Shown piece after piece: positions 22,962 through 32,317 of a stretch of DNA of 64,000 nt. The notes below the pieces were generated by a model, which had not been told where the DNA came from, searched no databases, and was given only the letters and a program-made list of their open reading frames with translations. The stretch's first letter is position 1; the number at the start of each line of letters is the position of its first letter. Source of the stretch: Treponema sp. (GTDB lineage Bacteria > Spirochaetota > Spirochaetia > Treponematales > Treponemataceae); NCBI GenBank assembly GCA_016293915.1, contig JAEDCY010000011.1, positions 1 through 64,000 of the forward strand. The letters are read 5' to 3'. Position numbers and translations under genes: made by a program.

Positions 22962-24050
22962 CTATTTTATGCTCTGGTAAACAGCCCTTCCCCTCAGGCT
23001 TACAGCACCATCTTCCAGAACAATTTTTCCAAGTATCTTTACAGCACGTCCACCGTCTACAGCAGGTACTGCATCAAAATGAACCTTCACAGAACCTTCA
23101 TACTTTGCAAGTGCATCGTCACCGACAAGAAGATCGCAGGCATAACTGCCATCTTCATATGTTATGGCATTTGAAATCTTTCCGCCCCAGTTTACCCAAC
23201 AGTCGAGATACATAGCAGGATTAGCAGCTACATCCGTTAAGGACGGAACATCACTTATTGTATCAAAATCCGGGATTTCAAAATAGCCCATAAGAAGCCG
23301 CGCCTTCTTCTTAACTGCAAGAGAAGCATCTGAATTCAAAATCATATTAACTTCTATCTGGGCAGCATTGTCGCGGTGAGCCTGAAAATACTTCAGTGCA
23401 TCATTATATTTTTTATTAATCTCTTTATTTGAAAGCACTATTGCATAAGACTGTGTAGAAAGATCCTTTTCCTTTGCATCTGATTTTTCTTCAGAAGAAA
23501 GCTCCAGTTTAGAAAGATCTGCACGCGGACCAGTATATTGCTGGTCACGCGGAAAGAATATGAATGTAAATACACAGCCCAGAACAAAAGCCGCACCTGC
23601 AACACCTAACATTGCAAGTTTATCGGGATTAGAACCAAGCGGTGGATAAAACTGTTCGATTTTTCCGGTATCTACCCAGCGGCAGATTGTATCATAATTT
23701 CCATGAACGCGGATAAACTCCATTGCTTCATCGGCAGTTTTATTAAGAGGATCATTTTCTTTTATTTCAAGATAATACTGAAGTGCTCTTGCTGTATCTC
23801 CGCGCCGCAGAAAAATTGCAGCCTGACCAAGAAGGAGCCTGGTATCTGTAAGTTTAATTCTTCTGGCGAGCTGAAAATATGAAGAAGACGCACCAATATC
23901 TCCCACGTAAAGACACGCAATTCCAAGAGTAACATAATACTCAAAATTTTCTTCGTAAATCTCTTTTTTAGCTTCAAGCCTCTTGATTGCCGTAGCAAAA
24001 CGGCGTCTTCTCATATCAAGCCAGGCCAGACTCAGTGCATCTTTTGCCAT
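22962..24050 (-). CDS. TPR protein with single TM helix and C-terminal beta domain
   Basis: A 362-aa protein of unknown function. Residues 1-105 form helical TPR-like repeats (YYVTLGIACLYVGDIGASSS, ALQYYLEIKENDP). A hydrophobic helix follows near 157-176 (GVAGAAFVLGCVFTFIFF), and the C-terminal 90 residues are beta-rich with an OB-like pattern (CWVNWGGKISNAI, VKILGKIVLEDGAVSLRG). The N-terminus is therefore probably cytosolic and the C-terminus periplasmic. It is the last of three genes spaced by 0-5 nt (26536 to 22962), likely an envelope-associated complex. No signal peptide. Confidence 0.7.
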   Translation of the reverse strand: MAKDALSLAWLDMRRRRFATAIKRLEAKKEIYEENFEYYVTLGIACLYVGDIGASSSYFQLARRIKLTDTRLLLGQAAIFLRRGDTARALQYYLEIKENDPLNKTADEAMEFIRVHGNYDTICRWVDTGKIEQFYPPLGSNPDKLAMLGVAGAAFVLGCVFTFIFFPRDQQYTGPRADLSKLELSSEEKSDAKEKDLSTQSYAIVLSNKEINKKYNDALKYFQAHRDNAAQIEVNMILNSDASLAVKKKARLLMGYFEIPDFDTISDVPSLTDVAANPAMYLDCWVNWGGKISNAITYEDGSYACDLLVGDDALAKYEGSVKVHFDAVPAVDGGRAVKILGKIVLEDGAVSLRGRAVYQSIK

Positions 24051-24055
24051 GAAAA

Positions 24056-25573
24056 CTACTGCCTCAGATAATTCAAAATTGCATCAAGCTCTGCGTTCAA
24101 TTGAAGAAGTTCCTGTCTGTTAAGAGTTGGAGAATCTTCTTCAAGTGCAGCAATCCGATCCAGCAGGGCCTGAATATACTCAGGAGTAAGCTGCTCTTTT
24201 GACATATTTTTAATATTCAAATCAGAATCTGCAGTAACAGGTGCATACTCATTTTGAGCAAGAGGCGACGCCGTTACCTGATTAGGATTAACAGGAGTAT
24301 ATGGGACTACCGATGCAGTTGAGTTTTCCGAAACCACAGGTATAAATTCATCAAGTCCCCCATTAGTTTCATCTGTATAAGGACTTATAACTTCTACTGC
24401 TCGTGAAGAAGCAGAAGCGGCTTCAGCCTGAGCCTGCTGATTTTTACTATATATAAATGCATCACCAGTTGGCACAGAACCTTCTGCTGCAAAAGCCAGA
24501 TAATAAACAACCTTTGATATTTCACCAGGTGCAATTGTTACAGGTTTCCAGACTGAACAAACAGCTGAATCATTATATGAAAAAACTGTATCAAAAGCCT
24601 TCTCAATAATCATTGAAGGTTCCCATTTATCTTTACTAAAAGAAACTTTATTAGCAAAAGCAAGCACATCAGGTTCTGTACAATCTGCTCCAGAAAAGAA
24701 CATCTGCATTGAAGCAGATTCATTTTTAGAAACAAAGTATTTCTGATTCTGCAGAGTTCTATACATTACCTCATTTCTTATAGTAACACCCTCACTTGTG
24801 TAAAAATGATTTCCTGTCTTTTCTCCAAGAATTGTATCCAGAATAGCCTTAAATGCAAAAGAATCAGTTCTCTTTCCTTTATTTGTAACAGTCGCGATTA
24901 CCTTTACCATATCAACCGGCCCGGTTTTCTTTGAAGGAAAATAGTTAAAATCAACATTTACTTCTGCAATATTTGGGATAGTATATTTTATAGCAACACC
25001 ATCTTTTATACCTGACAAAGATGTTTTTACAATATTATCTGTACACAAGGAATAAATTTTTCGTCCGATTTTTAGATAAAAACCATTAGTTGTATACTCA
25101 TCTGCAGTAGACAAAACCGGAACTGTTTTACCGCTTCCTTGTATAACAGAAAGTGTATAAGATCCAAGTCTTGATTTTGTTCTGAGACGAATGATTCCAA
25201 ACTCTTCACTTTCTTTTACCTTTACAGGTGTGGCTTTCTCTGCAGGAAGCTCAGCTTTTACTGTAGTTTTATCTGCATTCTTTTTTGCAGCTTTTTTAGC
25301 ATTTTTTTCTGCTTTTTTTGCAGCTTTCTCGGCTTCTTTTGCAGCTTTCTCGGCTTCTTTTTCAGCCTTTTTTTCTTCTTTAGTCTTCTTTACTTTTTTT
25401 GATTTCTTACCGGAAAGAGCAGCTACGGGAGTGGAGGTATCGTTATCAGAAACAGTCTGTTCTGTTGCTGCAGATTCTTCTGTTGGAGTGTCATCGGCAG
25501 CAACCGGCATCAAAAATGAGAAAAACATAAATGCAAGAAAAACAGATTTATAAACAGAAGTGTGTTTTTTCAT
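24056..25573 (-). CDS. Secreted protein with Lys/Ala-rich linker
   Basis: I do not recognise a family for this 505-aa protein. A signal peptide (VFLAFMFFSFLMPVAA-DD, cleavage near 27) is followed by a low-complexity Thr/Ser part, then a 50-residue Lys/Ala/Glu-rich helix (about 55-105, repeats such as EKAAKEAEKAAKKAEK) like the TolA linker. A beta-rich domain (about 120-380) and a short coiled tail (ALLDRIAALEEDSPTLNRQE) follow. Likely periplasmic, possibly spanning it. The ATG has GGAGG 7 nt upstream. It lies directly between two TPR genes and is probably part of the same complex. Confidence 0.7.
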   Translation of the reverse strand: MKKHTSVYKSVFLAFMFFSFLMPVAADDTPTEESAATEQTVSDNDTSTPVAALSGKKSKKVKKTKEEKKAEKEAEKAAKEAEKAAKKAEKNAKKAAKKNADKTTVKAELPAEKATPVKVKESEEFGIIRLRTKSRLGSYTLSVIQGSGKTVPVLSTADEYTTNGFYLKIGRKIYSLCTDNIVKTSLSGIKDGVAIKYTIPNIAEVNVDFNYFPSKKTGPVDMVKVIATVTNKGKRTDSFAFKAILDTILGEKTGNHFYTSEGVTIRNEVMYRTLQNQKYFVSKNESASMQMFFSGADCTEPDVLAFANKVSFSKDKWEPSMIIEKAFDTVFSYNDSAVCSVWKPVTIAPGEISKVVYYLAFAAEGSVPTGDAFIYSKNQQAQAEAASASSRAVEVISPYTDETNGGLDEFIPVVSENSTASVVPYTPVNPNQVTASPLAQNEYAPVTADSDLNIKNMSKEQLTPEYIQALLDRIAALEEDSPTLNRQELLQLNAELDAILNYLRQ

Positions 25574-26536
25574 TTATTTTTCCTCCGTCTTCTGAGTCTG
25601 CTTTGAATCAAGAAGGTCCTGCGCTTCAAGAGCTTTAAGCTTCAGTATTTTAAGCTGATTTCTTGTTTCATCAAAAGGAACTGGTGCCGGAACATCAGGC
25701 TCATTTTCACGCTCACTCAAAAGTTCGTTATAACGTCTTTCTGAATCATTTTTATCAGATTTCAGACTTTCAATTTCCATTTCAAGAGCTTTTACTTTGT
25801 TTTCAAGTTCATCATTTCGTGTCTGGGCTGCTGCCAGTCTCTTTCTTGTTGAATCGACAGCTTCGGAATTATACAGTCGGAGCTGGCGTTCATAATCTTC
25901 TTTTGCAGCAAGATATTCTTCACCTGTCTGTTTAAGAAGATATAAAAGTTTTTCTTCCCTTCCCCGCTGCAAAATTGTTTCAAGGCGGTATTGGGCAGCC
26001 GGTGTTTTCGGAGATTCAGGAAACTCTGTTACTATGCGTTCGTAAATTGAACCTGCTTCATCATATTTATATCCGGCAAAAAGAGATTCTCCAATGTAAA
26101 AAAGAGCAAAAGAATAAAGCTCGTCTTTTTCGTAGCGGTGACAGTAATCACTCAATACGATAATACATTTTTCATATTCTCCAAGAGAATAAAGAAGTTT
26201 TCCTTTTTGATAATAAACTCGTGAGTAATACATTGAATCCGGAAAGTTTTCCAAAAAGAAATTACAGTCATCTAATGCATTCTTGTTATCGCCATCGTAA
26301 ACTTCTGCTGATATGAGCATGTAGTATGTATCCGGGTTCAGATTTTCTTTATATGAGACTGATTTTCTGAGCATAAATTTTGCATCAGACCAGTCTCCTC
26401 TTGAATAAGCCTTACAGGCTTCTACAAATGCAGAAACAGCAGATTCTGATGCAGAGATAAAACCCGAAACAAACAGGCAGACAAAAGCCGCCACAACGCC
26501 TTTCTTAAAATGCTTTAACAATCTTCTCAACTCCAT
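25574..26536 (-). CDS. Periplasmic TPR/coiled-coil protein
   Basis: This 320-aa protein starts with a signal peptide (VVAAFVCLFVSGFISASES). TPR-type helices run over about 35-200 (DTYYMLISAEVYDGDNKNAL, YYQKGKLLYSLGEYEKCIIV, FPESPKTPAAQYRLETIL), resembling BamD/CpoB outer-membrane assembly factors, and a coiled coil over about 210-320 (ENKVKALEMEIESLKSDKND). The role is not certain. It overlaps the end of rpe by 10 nt and directly precedes the secreted Lys/Ala-rich protein, so translational coupling is likely. Confidence 0.75.
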   Translation of the reverse strand: MELRRLLKHFKKGVVAAFVCLFVSGFISASESAVSAFVEACKAYSRGDWSDAKFMLRKSVSYKENLNPDTYYMLISAEVYDGDNKNALDDCNFFLENFPDSMYYSRVYYQKGKLLYSLGEYEKCIIVLSDYCHRYEKDELYSFALFYIGESLFAGYKYDEAGSIYERIVTEFPESPKTPAAQYRLETILQRGREEKLLYLLKQTGEEYLAAKEDYERQLRLYNSEAVDSTRKRLAAAQTRNDELENKVKALEMEIESLKSDKNDSERRYNELLSERENEPDVPAPVPFDETRNQLKILKLKALEAQDLLDSKQTQKTEEK

Positions 26537-27156
26537 TTAAGACTGCCGTTAAAAAAGCAGGAACCGGAAACAACAATATCTGTACCAGCATCAATTACAG
26601 ATTTCAAAGTATCATTATTAATTCCGCCATCTACAGAAATCCTATAATTCAGTCCATGTTCCTCTCTGTACTTTTTCAGTTCGGCAACTTTTTCCACACA
26701 GGAAGGAATAATCTTCTGTCCGCCCCAGCCGGGATTGACAGTCATCACTAATATAATATCGGCACAAGGAAGTATTTCCGACAGTATGGATAAAGATGTA
26801 CCCGGACAGACAGCAACTCCGGCTTTTTTTCCTTTTTCATGAATCATCTGAATTATACGGTGTGCATGATTTGTTGCTTCAAAATGGAAGGTAATCCAGT
26901 CAGCTCCGGCTTCAGCAAAAGAAGCAACATGAAGTTCGGGCTTATCAACCATAAGATGAACATCAAAAGGAAGTTTTGTAAGCTTTCTGATTGAACGGAT
27001 TACAGGCTCGCCGTATGTAATTTCCGGAACAAAAGAACCGTCCATTACATCAATATGAACAGCTCCACCATTGTTATTTTCTATTTTTTTTATCTCGCCA
27101 CCCAGATCTGCAAAATCGGCAGAGAGCAGCGATGGTGCTAAAATCTGATTTTTCAT
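26527..27156 (-). CDS. rpe: Ribulose-phosphate 3-epimerase
   Basis: Rpe interconverts ribulose-5-phosphate and xylulose-5-phosphate in the pentose phosphate pathway. The 209-aa TIM-barrel protein shows HIDVMDGSFVPEITYG, HLMVDKP, MTVNPGWGGQ and SVDGGIN, with the metal-binding His/Asp pairs. It fits the pentose-handling genes elsewhere in the window. A promoter TTGTTA-17-TAAAAT ends 9 nt before the ATG, with no Shine-Dalgarno sequence in between. Three envelope genes follow on the same strand. Confidence 0.95.
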   Translation of the reverse strand: MKNQILAPSLLSADFADLGGEIKKIENNNGGAVHIDVMDGSFVPEITYGEPVIRSIRKLTKLPFDVHLMVDKPELHVASFAEAGADWITFHFEATNHAHRIIQMIHEKGKKAGVAVCPGTSLSILSEILPCADIILVMTVNPGWGGQKIIPSCVEKVAELKKYREEHGLNYRISVDGGINNDTLKSVIDAGTDIVVSGSCFFNGSLKWS

Positions 27157-27573
27157 TTGAAAAATATTTTAACAAAAAAAAGCAAAATTAACAATAATAT
27201 AGTTTAAAAAGTAAGTTCTTTAAAAAAAACTGACGGCTCCCGCTGGCATTGGGTACAGACATGCTCGCTTTCCTTTTTTTGTGTAAGAATCCTGCGGCTT
27301 TCGTTCCGAAAGTCCTCGGATTCACTTTATGGCTAAGCGCCAAAAACTCAAGAGGCAGTCTGCACCCCCTGCCCGCTCCGCCTGTCAGTTTTTTTTTATT
27401 CACCGAGTTTTCCCGTTTAAAATACTCTCCAAGTAAAACATCAAAAAAAATATCAAAAATTTCACTTGACAGATTGTAACTTTCGCTTTATAAATATTGT
27501 CCCAATTTTCATAAAAATACATATTTTTTATTGATTAAAAATCTTTTCTTGTATAAAATAGAATTCAGACACT
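27157..27573. other. Intergenic region between divergent rpe and TPR genes
   Basis: It contains the rpe promoter on the left (minus: TAACAA at 27189-27194 and ATTTTA at 27166-27171 as read on plus), an inverted-repeat element (27222-27397) and the promoter of the plus-strand TPR gene (TTGATT 27531-27536, 17 nt, TAAAAT 27554-27559). No gene is seen. Confidence 0.6.
27222..27397. repeat. 176-bp GC-rich inverted-repeat element
   Basis: Arms AAAAAAAACTGACGG (27222-27236) and CCTGTCAGTTTTTTTTT (27381-27397) are complementary with one bulge. The interior is markedly more GC-rich than its surroundings, with small hairpins such as CTTTCG/CGAAAG. Composition and layout resemble the element at 35536-35685. 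Either arm would act as a terminator in its direction. Confidence 0.6.
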
Positions 27574-28506
27574 ATGGACGTTCAGACAGAAAACGAGCTT
27601 AAAAAGGCAATTAACTTTCTGAGTAAAGGAAATCCTTTTGAAGCACAGAAAATCATAAGTTCTCTTTTTGAGCACGACTTGGAAAGCAGGGAGCTTATTT
27701 ATACAAATAAATGCTGTGTCTTCTGGATTGATTCCATAGAGCGACTTAAGAAAATCGAGGATTCCTGCGAAAGAAGTGAAAATATTCTTCTCGAATGGAA
27801 GAATTTCATGTCTTACATTTCGCGCGAAAGTGAACCTTACGAACCTGCCCTCTTTGCTGTTCAAAAAGGTTTCTTCTCTGATGCACTTGAGGAATACAAA
27901 AAGATGCTGGAGGAAAAAGATCCGCTCCAGAAAGCCGAAATCTACAAAAAAACAGGAATATGCTACAAAAAGCTTGGAGATTTCGAAAATGCGCGGGCTT
28001 TTCTAACAGAAGCTAATAATATTTATCCGAATCTTTCTTCGGTGCTTGCAGAGCTTGCAGACTGCTACTCTTTATGTGGCGAAGACAAATTCGGCAAGGT
28101 ACTGTACAGGGAAGCATTCTTTGCAGACCCGGACAGCATTGACCTCGACTTTCTTGATTCTGAGCTGATTAAATGTCTGATTGAAAAGACAAAAAGCAAA
28201 GGTTATTCAGGAAAGCAGCTTCTCTATTGGATTCCGGTTTACGGAGTTCTGGGAGGAGTATTCAACATAAAGAGAGAGCTGACTTCTCAGGAAGTCGCCA
28301 GACTAAAGAAAGACATCTACGCGATGGAAAACGAAATCAAGGATCCCTCTTGCAACAGCGAGATTCTTATTCCGCGTATGCTCAACTGTTATTTCTGGCT
28401 TATGGATCATTATGATTTGGCAAATGAAAATCAGGCCAAGATTAATGAGGTTTTACTAAGAATTAAGCTTCTGGATTCTAACGTGTACGAAATGTACATA
28501 AAATAA
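27574..28506 (+). CDS. TPR protein of unknown function
   Basis: A 310-aa soluble protein with no signal peptide. TPR motifs are clearest at about 90-190 (ALFAVQKGFFSDALEEYKKM, EIYKKTGICYKKLGDFENAR, SSVLAELADCYSLCGEDKFG), with further helical repeats at both ends. No catalytic motif. It precedes the large TPR-GreA gene by 57 nt on the same strand; a working association is possible but unproven. The ATG lacks a Shine-Dalgarno sequence and lies 14 nt after a -10 box. Confidence 0.75.
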   Translation: MDVQTENELKKAINFLSKGNPFEAQKIISSLFEHDLESRELIYTNKCCVFWIDSIERLKKIEDSCERSENILLEWKNFMSYISRESEPYEPALFAVQKGFFSDALEEYKKMLEEKDPLQKAEIYKKTGICYKKLGDFENARAFLTEANNIYPNLSSVLAELADCYSLCGEDKFGKVLYREAFFADPDSIDLDFLDSELIKCLIEKTKSKGYSGKQLLYWIPVYGVLGGVFNIKRELTSQEVARLKKDIYAMENEIKDPSCNSEILIPRMLNCYFWLMDHYDLANENQAKINEVLLRIKLLDSNVYEMYIK

Positions 28507-28563
28507 ATCCGGATGTAAAAATGAAGCGCCCTTAGCCCGCGTTTCAAACCACAGGAGATTAAT

Positions 28564-31278
28564 ATGGCAGAATTAATGCAGTCTATTCAGGACATGCTCA
28601 AGGAAGAGACTTGGACCCGTGCAACTATCAGTAACTACACACAGGCTAACTTAAAAGAACTTGCTGACCTCGTAGAAAAAGCAAAAGCAGAGGGTATCAA
28701 GAATGAAGTTTATGACTTATGTCAGGAACACCTTTCTCATTCAAAAGACAGCATCATAGCCCTTTACATCTGTGGAATTCTTGATCTTCAGAATGGCTCT
28801 CTTGATAACTCTAATCTTGTTACTCTGGTAGATATTTTCCAGAAAAACCACAAGGAAAACATCGTAACTTATCTTTGTGAAAGTATTCTTGAAGATGACG
28901 AAAACAACAAATTCGCTCTCCGTACACTTGCAGACAGCTATCTTGCTGAAGGCAACGATAAAGTATGGGAATTTTACGAAAAAATCGTACGCATCGACTT
29001 TGACGAAGCAGAACTTGCAAAGCTTCTTGCTGAACACTACGAAACAGCAGGCGATGTAGAAAATACAGTAAGCTACTACAAAAAGGCAATCATCCGCTTT
29101 ATCAAGGCAAATAATTACAATGCCTGCAAGGAAATATGGACAAAGCTCGTTCAGCTCATTCCTGAAGAAATCGATTTCTTCCAGAATCTCCGCAGAAAGA
29201 TTTCTAAACAGATGGGCGACATCAAAACCACTAACCTTATGCAGGAACTTTACAACTACTATAAAGACAACAAAAAGTGGGACACTGCAATCCTTATCCT
29301 CAAGCAGAATCTTGAAATTGACCCTAAAGACACATGGGCAAGAAAGGAAATTACAGACTGTTTCCGCGGAAAATATGCTTCTCACAGCCATCTTGATGAC
29401 TATATCCGCTCTTCTAACCTTACACAGAGCTACAGAAACGTATTCGAAGCTATCAATGATTTTGAAAAACATATTGCCTTTGATAAGGGTGGATTCGTAT
29501 TCCACAGAAACTGGGGCGTTGGTATCATCAAGAATCTTGATAACGACACTCTCACAATCAACTTTGGAAACGCTGGCGGAATCCGTGAAATCAAGCTTGC
29601 TATGGCAGTTACCGCACTTAAGCCGCTCACAAAGGACCACATCTGGGTTCTCAAGGCCCTCAATTATGTAAAAGAGGACGGAAAAAAGGTTCCTCTCGCA
29701 GAAAAAATCAAGAAAGATAAGGAATGGGCTCTTAAAACTATCATCAAGAGCTTTGACAACAACTGTGACTTCAAGCGCATTAAGGCAGAACTTGTTCCTT
29801 CAATCCTTACACCAGGTGAATGGACATCATGGAATACAACTGCTAAGAAGATTCTTGAATCAAATCCAATTTTCGATGTAAATCCAAACGACATTACAAT
29901 GTACACTGTTCATGACGGAAACATCACTCCAGTTGAAAAGCTCGCAAATGAATTCAAGGCTCAGAAAGCCTTCTTTGCTCGTGCAGATATTCTTATGAAG
30001 TTCTTTGATAACCCTGACATGGATCGTTCAAGCGAAAGCTTTGCTGAAATGTATTCTTACTTTACAGGTTATCTTAAGAACATCTCTAAAGTTTCAGAAC
30101 AGGTTCTTGCTTCTTACCTTCTCGTAAGACGTATCAGTGCAGAAGACTCTCAGTTTGCATTCCCTATCAAAGAAACTTTTGCTGATATTTATAAGCGACT
30201 CGAAAATCCACGTGAAATCTTTACAGAGCTTAAGGATTCAAAGCATACTCACTTTAAGGAAGACTTCCTTGAATGTATTAAGATGCTTCCAGACTGGAAT
30301 GAGCAGTATATCCGCCTCTTCCCTACTGTACTTGATATGAAGCTTATTGATCAGCTCATTAAAAACGGATTTACAGCTGATGTTCAGAAGCTTGCAAAAA
30401 CAAGTTTCGAAATCTATAAAGATTACCGCGAAACAGTTCTTTTCTTCTTTGAAAAGTGTCAGGATTTCGACTGGTTCAAGGCTGCAGACATTCCTTACGA
30501 AAAACAGCTTATTACTCTTATAAATATTATTGAACTTACATTCCGCGAGATTAACAACCACGTTAATACAACAGAAAATAAGAAAATCAATAAAAAGGCT
30601 ACAGATCTTCTGTTTGAAAATGACACAATCTTCACTTACATGTTCTCTAAGGATGAAACAACTGTAAAGAAGATGTACACACTCATTGATGATATTTCAG
30701 ACATCGATGCAGACAAAAAATCTACAGCCCGCAACAAGATTCTTGAAAAGTATCCTGACTTCAAGTTCCGTGTATCTGAAGAAAAGACATCTCAGCCAAA
30801 GGGTATGATTGTAACTGCTAAGAAGCTTGCAGAAAAGAAGGCAGAAATCGACAACATCAAGAATGTTGAACTTGAAAAGAATAAGGTTGAACTTGCAGAT
30901 GCTAAGGCTAAGGGAGACCTTAAAGAAAACGCTGAATATCAGGCTGCTAAGGAAGCTAAACATCAGCTTGAAATGCGCCTTTCTAAACTTCAGGAAGAAC
31001 TCAGCCGTGCAGTTATCTTTGACCCGACAACAAGCACAACAGCAGTTATTTCTTTTGCTACAGTTGTTACACTCCACGACAATATCGAGAACAAGGACGA
31101 AGAATACACAATTCTTGGACCTTGGGAATCAGATCCTGATAACAATATCATCTCTTATATGTCACCATTTGGAGATGCAATCCTTGACAAGAAAGTTGGA
31201 GACACAGTTAAGTTCACAATCAATGAGCATAACTACGACTATACTGTTAAGGCTATCAACAAGGCAAAGAACTTCTAG
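28564..31278 (+). CDS. greA: Transcription elongation factor GreA fused to a long helical-repeat N-terminus
   Basis: A 904-aa protein whose last 155 residues or so are a complete GreA. The coiled coil carries the acidic tip in GDLKENAEYQAAKE, which rescues backtracked RNA polymerase by stimulating transcript cleavage, and is followed by the FKBP-like C-terminal domain (VVTLHDNIENKDEEYTILGP to the end). The first 740 residues are alpha-helical with TPR-like motifs (ALRTLADSYLAEGNDKVWEF) and a KOW-like small beta segment near 310-345 (FDKGGFVFHRNWGVGIIKNL). Ordinary GreA is about 158 aa. The large fusion is known in spirochaetes such as Borrelia. AGGAG precedes the ATG by 6 nt. Confidence 0.93.
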   Translation: MAELMQSIQDMLKEETWTRATISNYTQANLKELADLVEKAKAEGIKNEVYDLCQEHLSHSKDSIIALYICGILDLQNGSLDNSNLVTLVDIFQKNHKENIVTYLCESILEDDENNKFALRTLADSYLAEGNDKVWEFYEKIVRIDFDEAELAKLLAEHYETAGDVENTVSYYKKAIIRFIKANNYNACKEIWTKLVQLIPEEIDFFQNLRRKISKQMGDIKTTNLMQELYNYYKDNKKWDTAILILKQNLEIDPKDTWARKEITDCFRGKYASHSHLDDYIRSSNLTQSYRNVFEAINDFEKHIAFDKGGFVFHRNWGVGIIKNLDNDTLTINFGNAGGIREIKLAMAVTALKPLTKDHIWVLKALNYVKEDGKKVPLAEKIKKDKEWALKTIIKSFDNNCDFKRIKAELVPSILTPGEWTSWNTTAKKILESNPIFDVNPNDITMYTVHDGNITPVEKLANEFKAQKAFFARADILMKFFDNPDMDRSSESFAEMYSYFTGYLKNISKVSEQVLASYLLVRRISAEDSQFAFPIKETFADIYKRLENPREIFTELKDSKHTHFKEDFLECIKMLPDWNEQYIRLFPTVLDMKLIDQLIKNGFTADVQKLAKTSFEIYKDYRETVLFFFEKCQDFDWFKAADIPYEKQLITLINIIELTFREINNHVNTTENKKINKKATDLLFENDTIFTYMFSKDETTVKKMYTLIDDISDIDADKKSTARNKILEKYPDFKFRVSEEKTSQPKGMIVTAKKLAEKKAEIDNIKNVELEKNKVELADAKAKGDLKENAEYQAAKEAKHQLEMRLSKLQEELSRAVIFDPTTSTTAVISFATVVTLHDNIENKDEEYTILGPWESDPDNNIISYMSPFGDAILDKKVGDTVKFTINEHNYDYTVKAINKAKNF

Positions 31279-31319
31279 GTATAAAAAGCAGCTGAAAGCA
31301 AAACAGGAGACGATTTCAA

Positions 31320-32300
31320 TTGGATAACCTTACTGCAAAAATTATTGAGCTTTCTTCGGGTGTTTATGTAATTCCCGGAACAACGAATGTAGGTGTAATC
31401 ATTAATGAAAACGACTCCTCTAAAGCGTCTGCTGTTGAAGTATATCTGATTGATTCCGGCTGTACAGAAATTGACGGCGAGTATGTTCTTGACGTACTCA
31501 AGGCTTTTTTTGAGCAGCAGGGATTGTCTTTTAATATCAAAGCAATCATTACCACTCATGGGCACGCTGATCATTGCGGTGCCCATAATTTTTTGCGTGA
31601 CGAAACTGGCTGCCAGTTATGGGCAGCAAAACATGAGCAGGGAGCTATGGAAACCCCGATCATTCAGGGGACAGTTCTCTGGGGCGGCTACCCTCCTCAC
31701 GAAATGAGAACTCTTTTCTTCATGCCTTCTCCAACAACAGTTGACCATTTTATTACAAAAGATGATGTAATTGAGCTTTCAGCTTCCCGTAAAATCACTT
31801 TCATGGAACTGAAAGGGCACAGCTACGAAACTCTTGGTATAATAATCACTGGTAAAAACGAGCATAAGGTTATTTTCCCTGGAGATAATATTTTCCCTCG
31901 AAATGAAATTATCAATCACTGGATTCCGCTTATTCTAAACCCGGTTGAGTATATGGATTCTCTGGATAAGCTTTGTGCAATAGAAAAAGTTGACTGGTGT
32001 ATTCCAAGCCATGGTGATTTTTTGCGACGCAATATTAACGAAGCTGCAGAGTTGAATAAAATTGCAATTATTTCTACAAGAACCTGTATTCTTGATGCAC
32101 TTAAAACAAAAAAGAAGCTTACGGCAGAAGAAATTGTAAAATACGTTGCAGATAAAAATGATATGAAGCTTTCTTTGAGTCAGTACGCTCTTGTTAATTC
32201 AACGGTAAAATCTTACATATCTGTTATGCATGATGCCCGCGAGATCAAAATGGCGGTTAGTGATAACAAACTGTATTTTTCACTTCCTGAAGCTAAATAA
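31320..32300 (+). CDS. MBL-fold metallo-hydrolase
   Basis: A 326-aa metallo-beta-lactamase-fold protein. The zinc motif HxHxDH is present as TTHGHADHCGAHN (about residue 80); a further ligand lies in KGHSYETLG, and the Asp and His ligands in FPGDNIF and IPSHGDF. The C-terminal 90 residues are helical, possibly a winged helix (TAEEIVKYVADKNDMKLSLS). Substrate unknown; glyoxalase II-like hydrolases are the nearest broad group. I choose the TTG start at 31320 because AGGAG lies 10 nt upstream. It converges on deoC. Confidence 0.82.
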   Translation: MDNLTAKIIELSSGVYVIPGTTNVGVIINENDSSKASAVEVYLIDSGCTEIDGEYVLDVLKAFFEQQGLSFNIKAIITTHGHADHCGAHNFLRDETGCQLWAAKHEQGAMETPIIQGTVLWGGYPPHEMRTLFFMPSPTTVDHFITKDDVIELSASRKITFMELKGHSYETLGIIITGKNEHKVIFPGDNIFPRNEIINHWIPLILNPVEYMDSLDKLCAIEKVDWCIPSHGDFLRRNINEAAELNKIAIISTRTCILDALKTKKKLTAEEIVKYVADKNDMKLSLSQYALVNSTVKSYISVMHDAREIKMAVSDNKLYFSLPEAK

Positions 32301-32317
32301 ACAAAATCTTACAGTCA

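Noticed and set aside
28741..29640. A 299-codon open frame antisense to the GreA fusion
   Set aside because: It lies wholly inside a strongly supported gene, has no ribosome binding site, is Phe/Val/Cys-rich as expected from an antisense frame, and has no recognisable domain.
29120..29671. A 183-codon shadow frame on the plus strand in greA
   Set aside because: Overlaps the real gene in another frame; Ser/Leu/Thr-rich composition is typical of frame-shifted reading.
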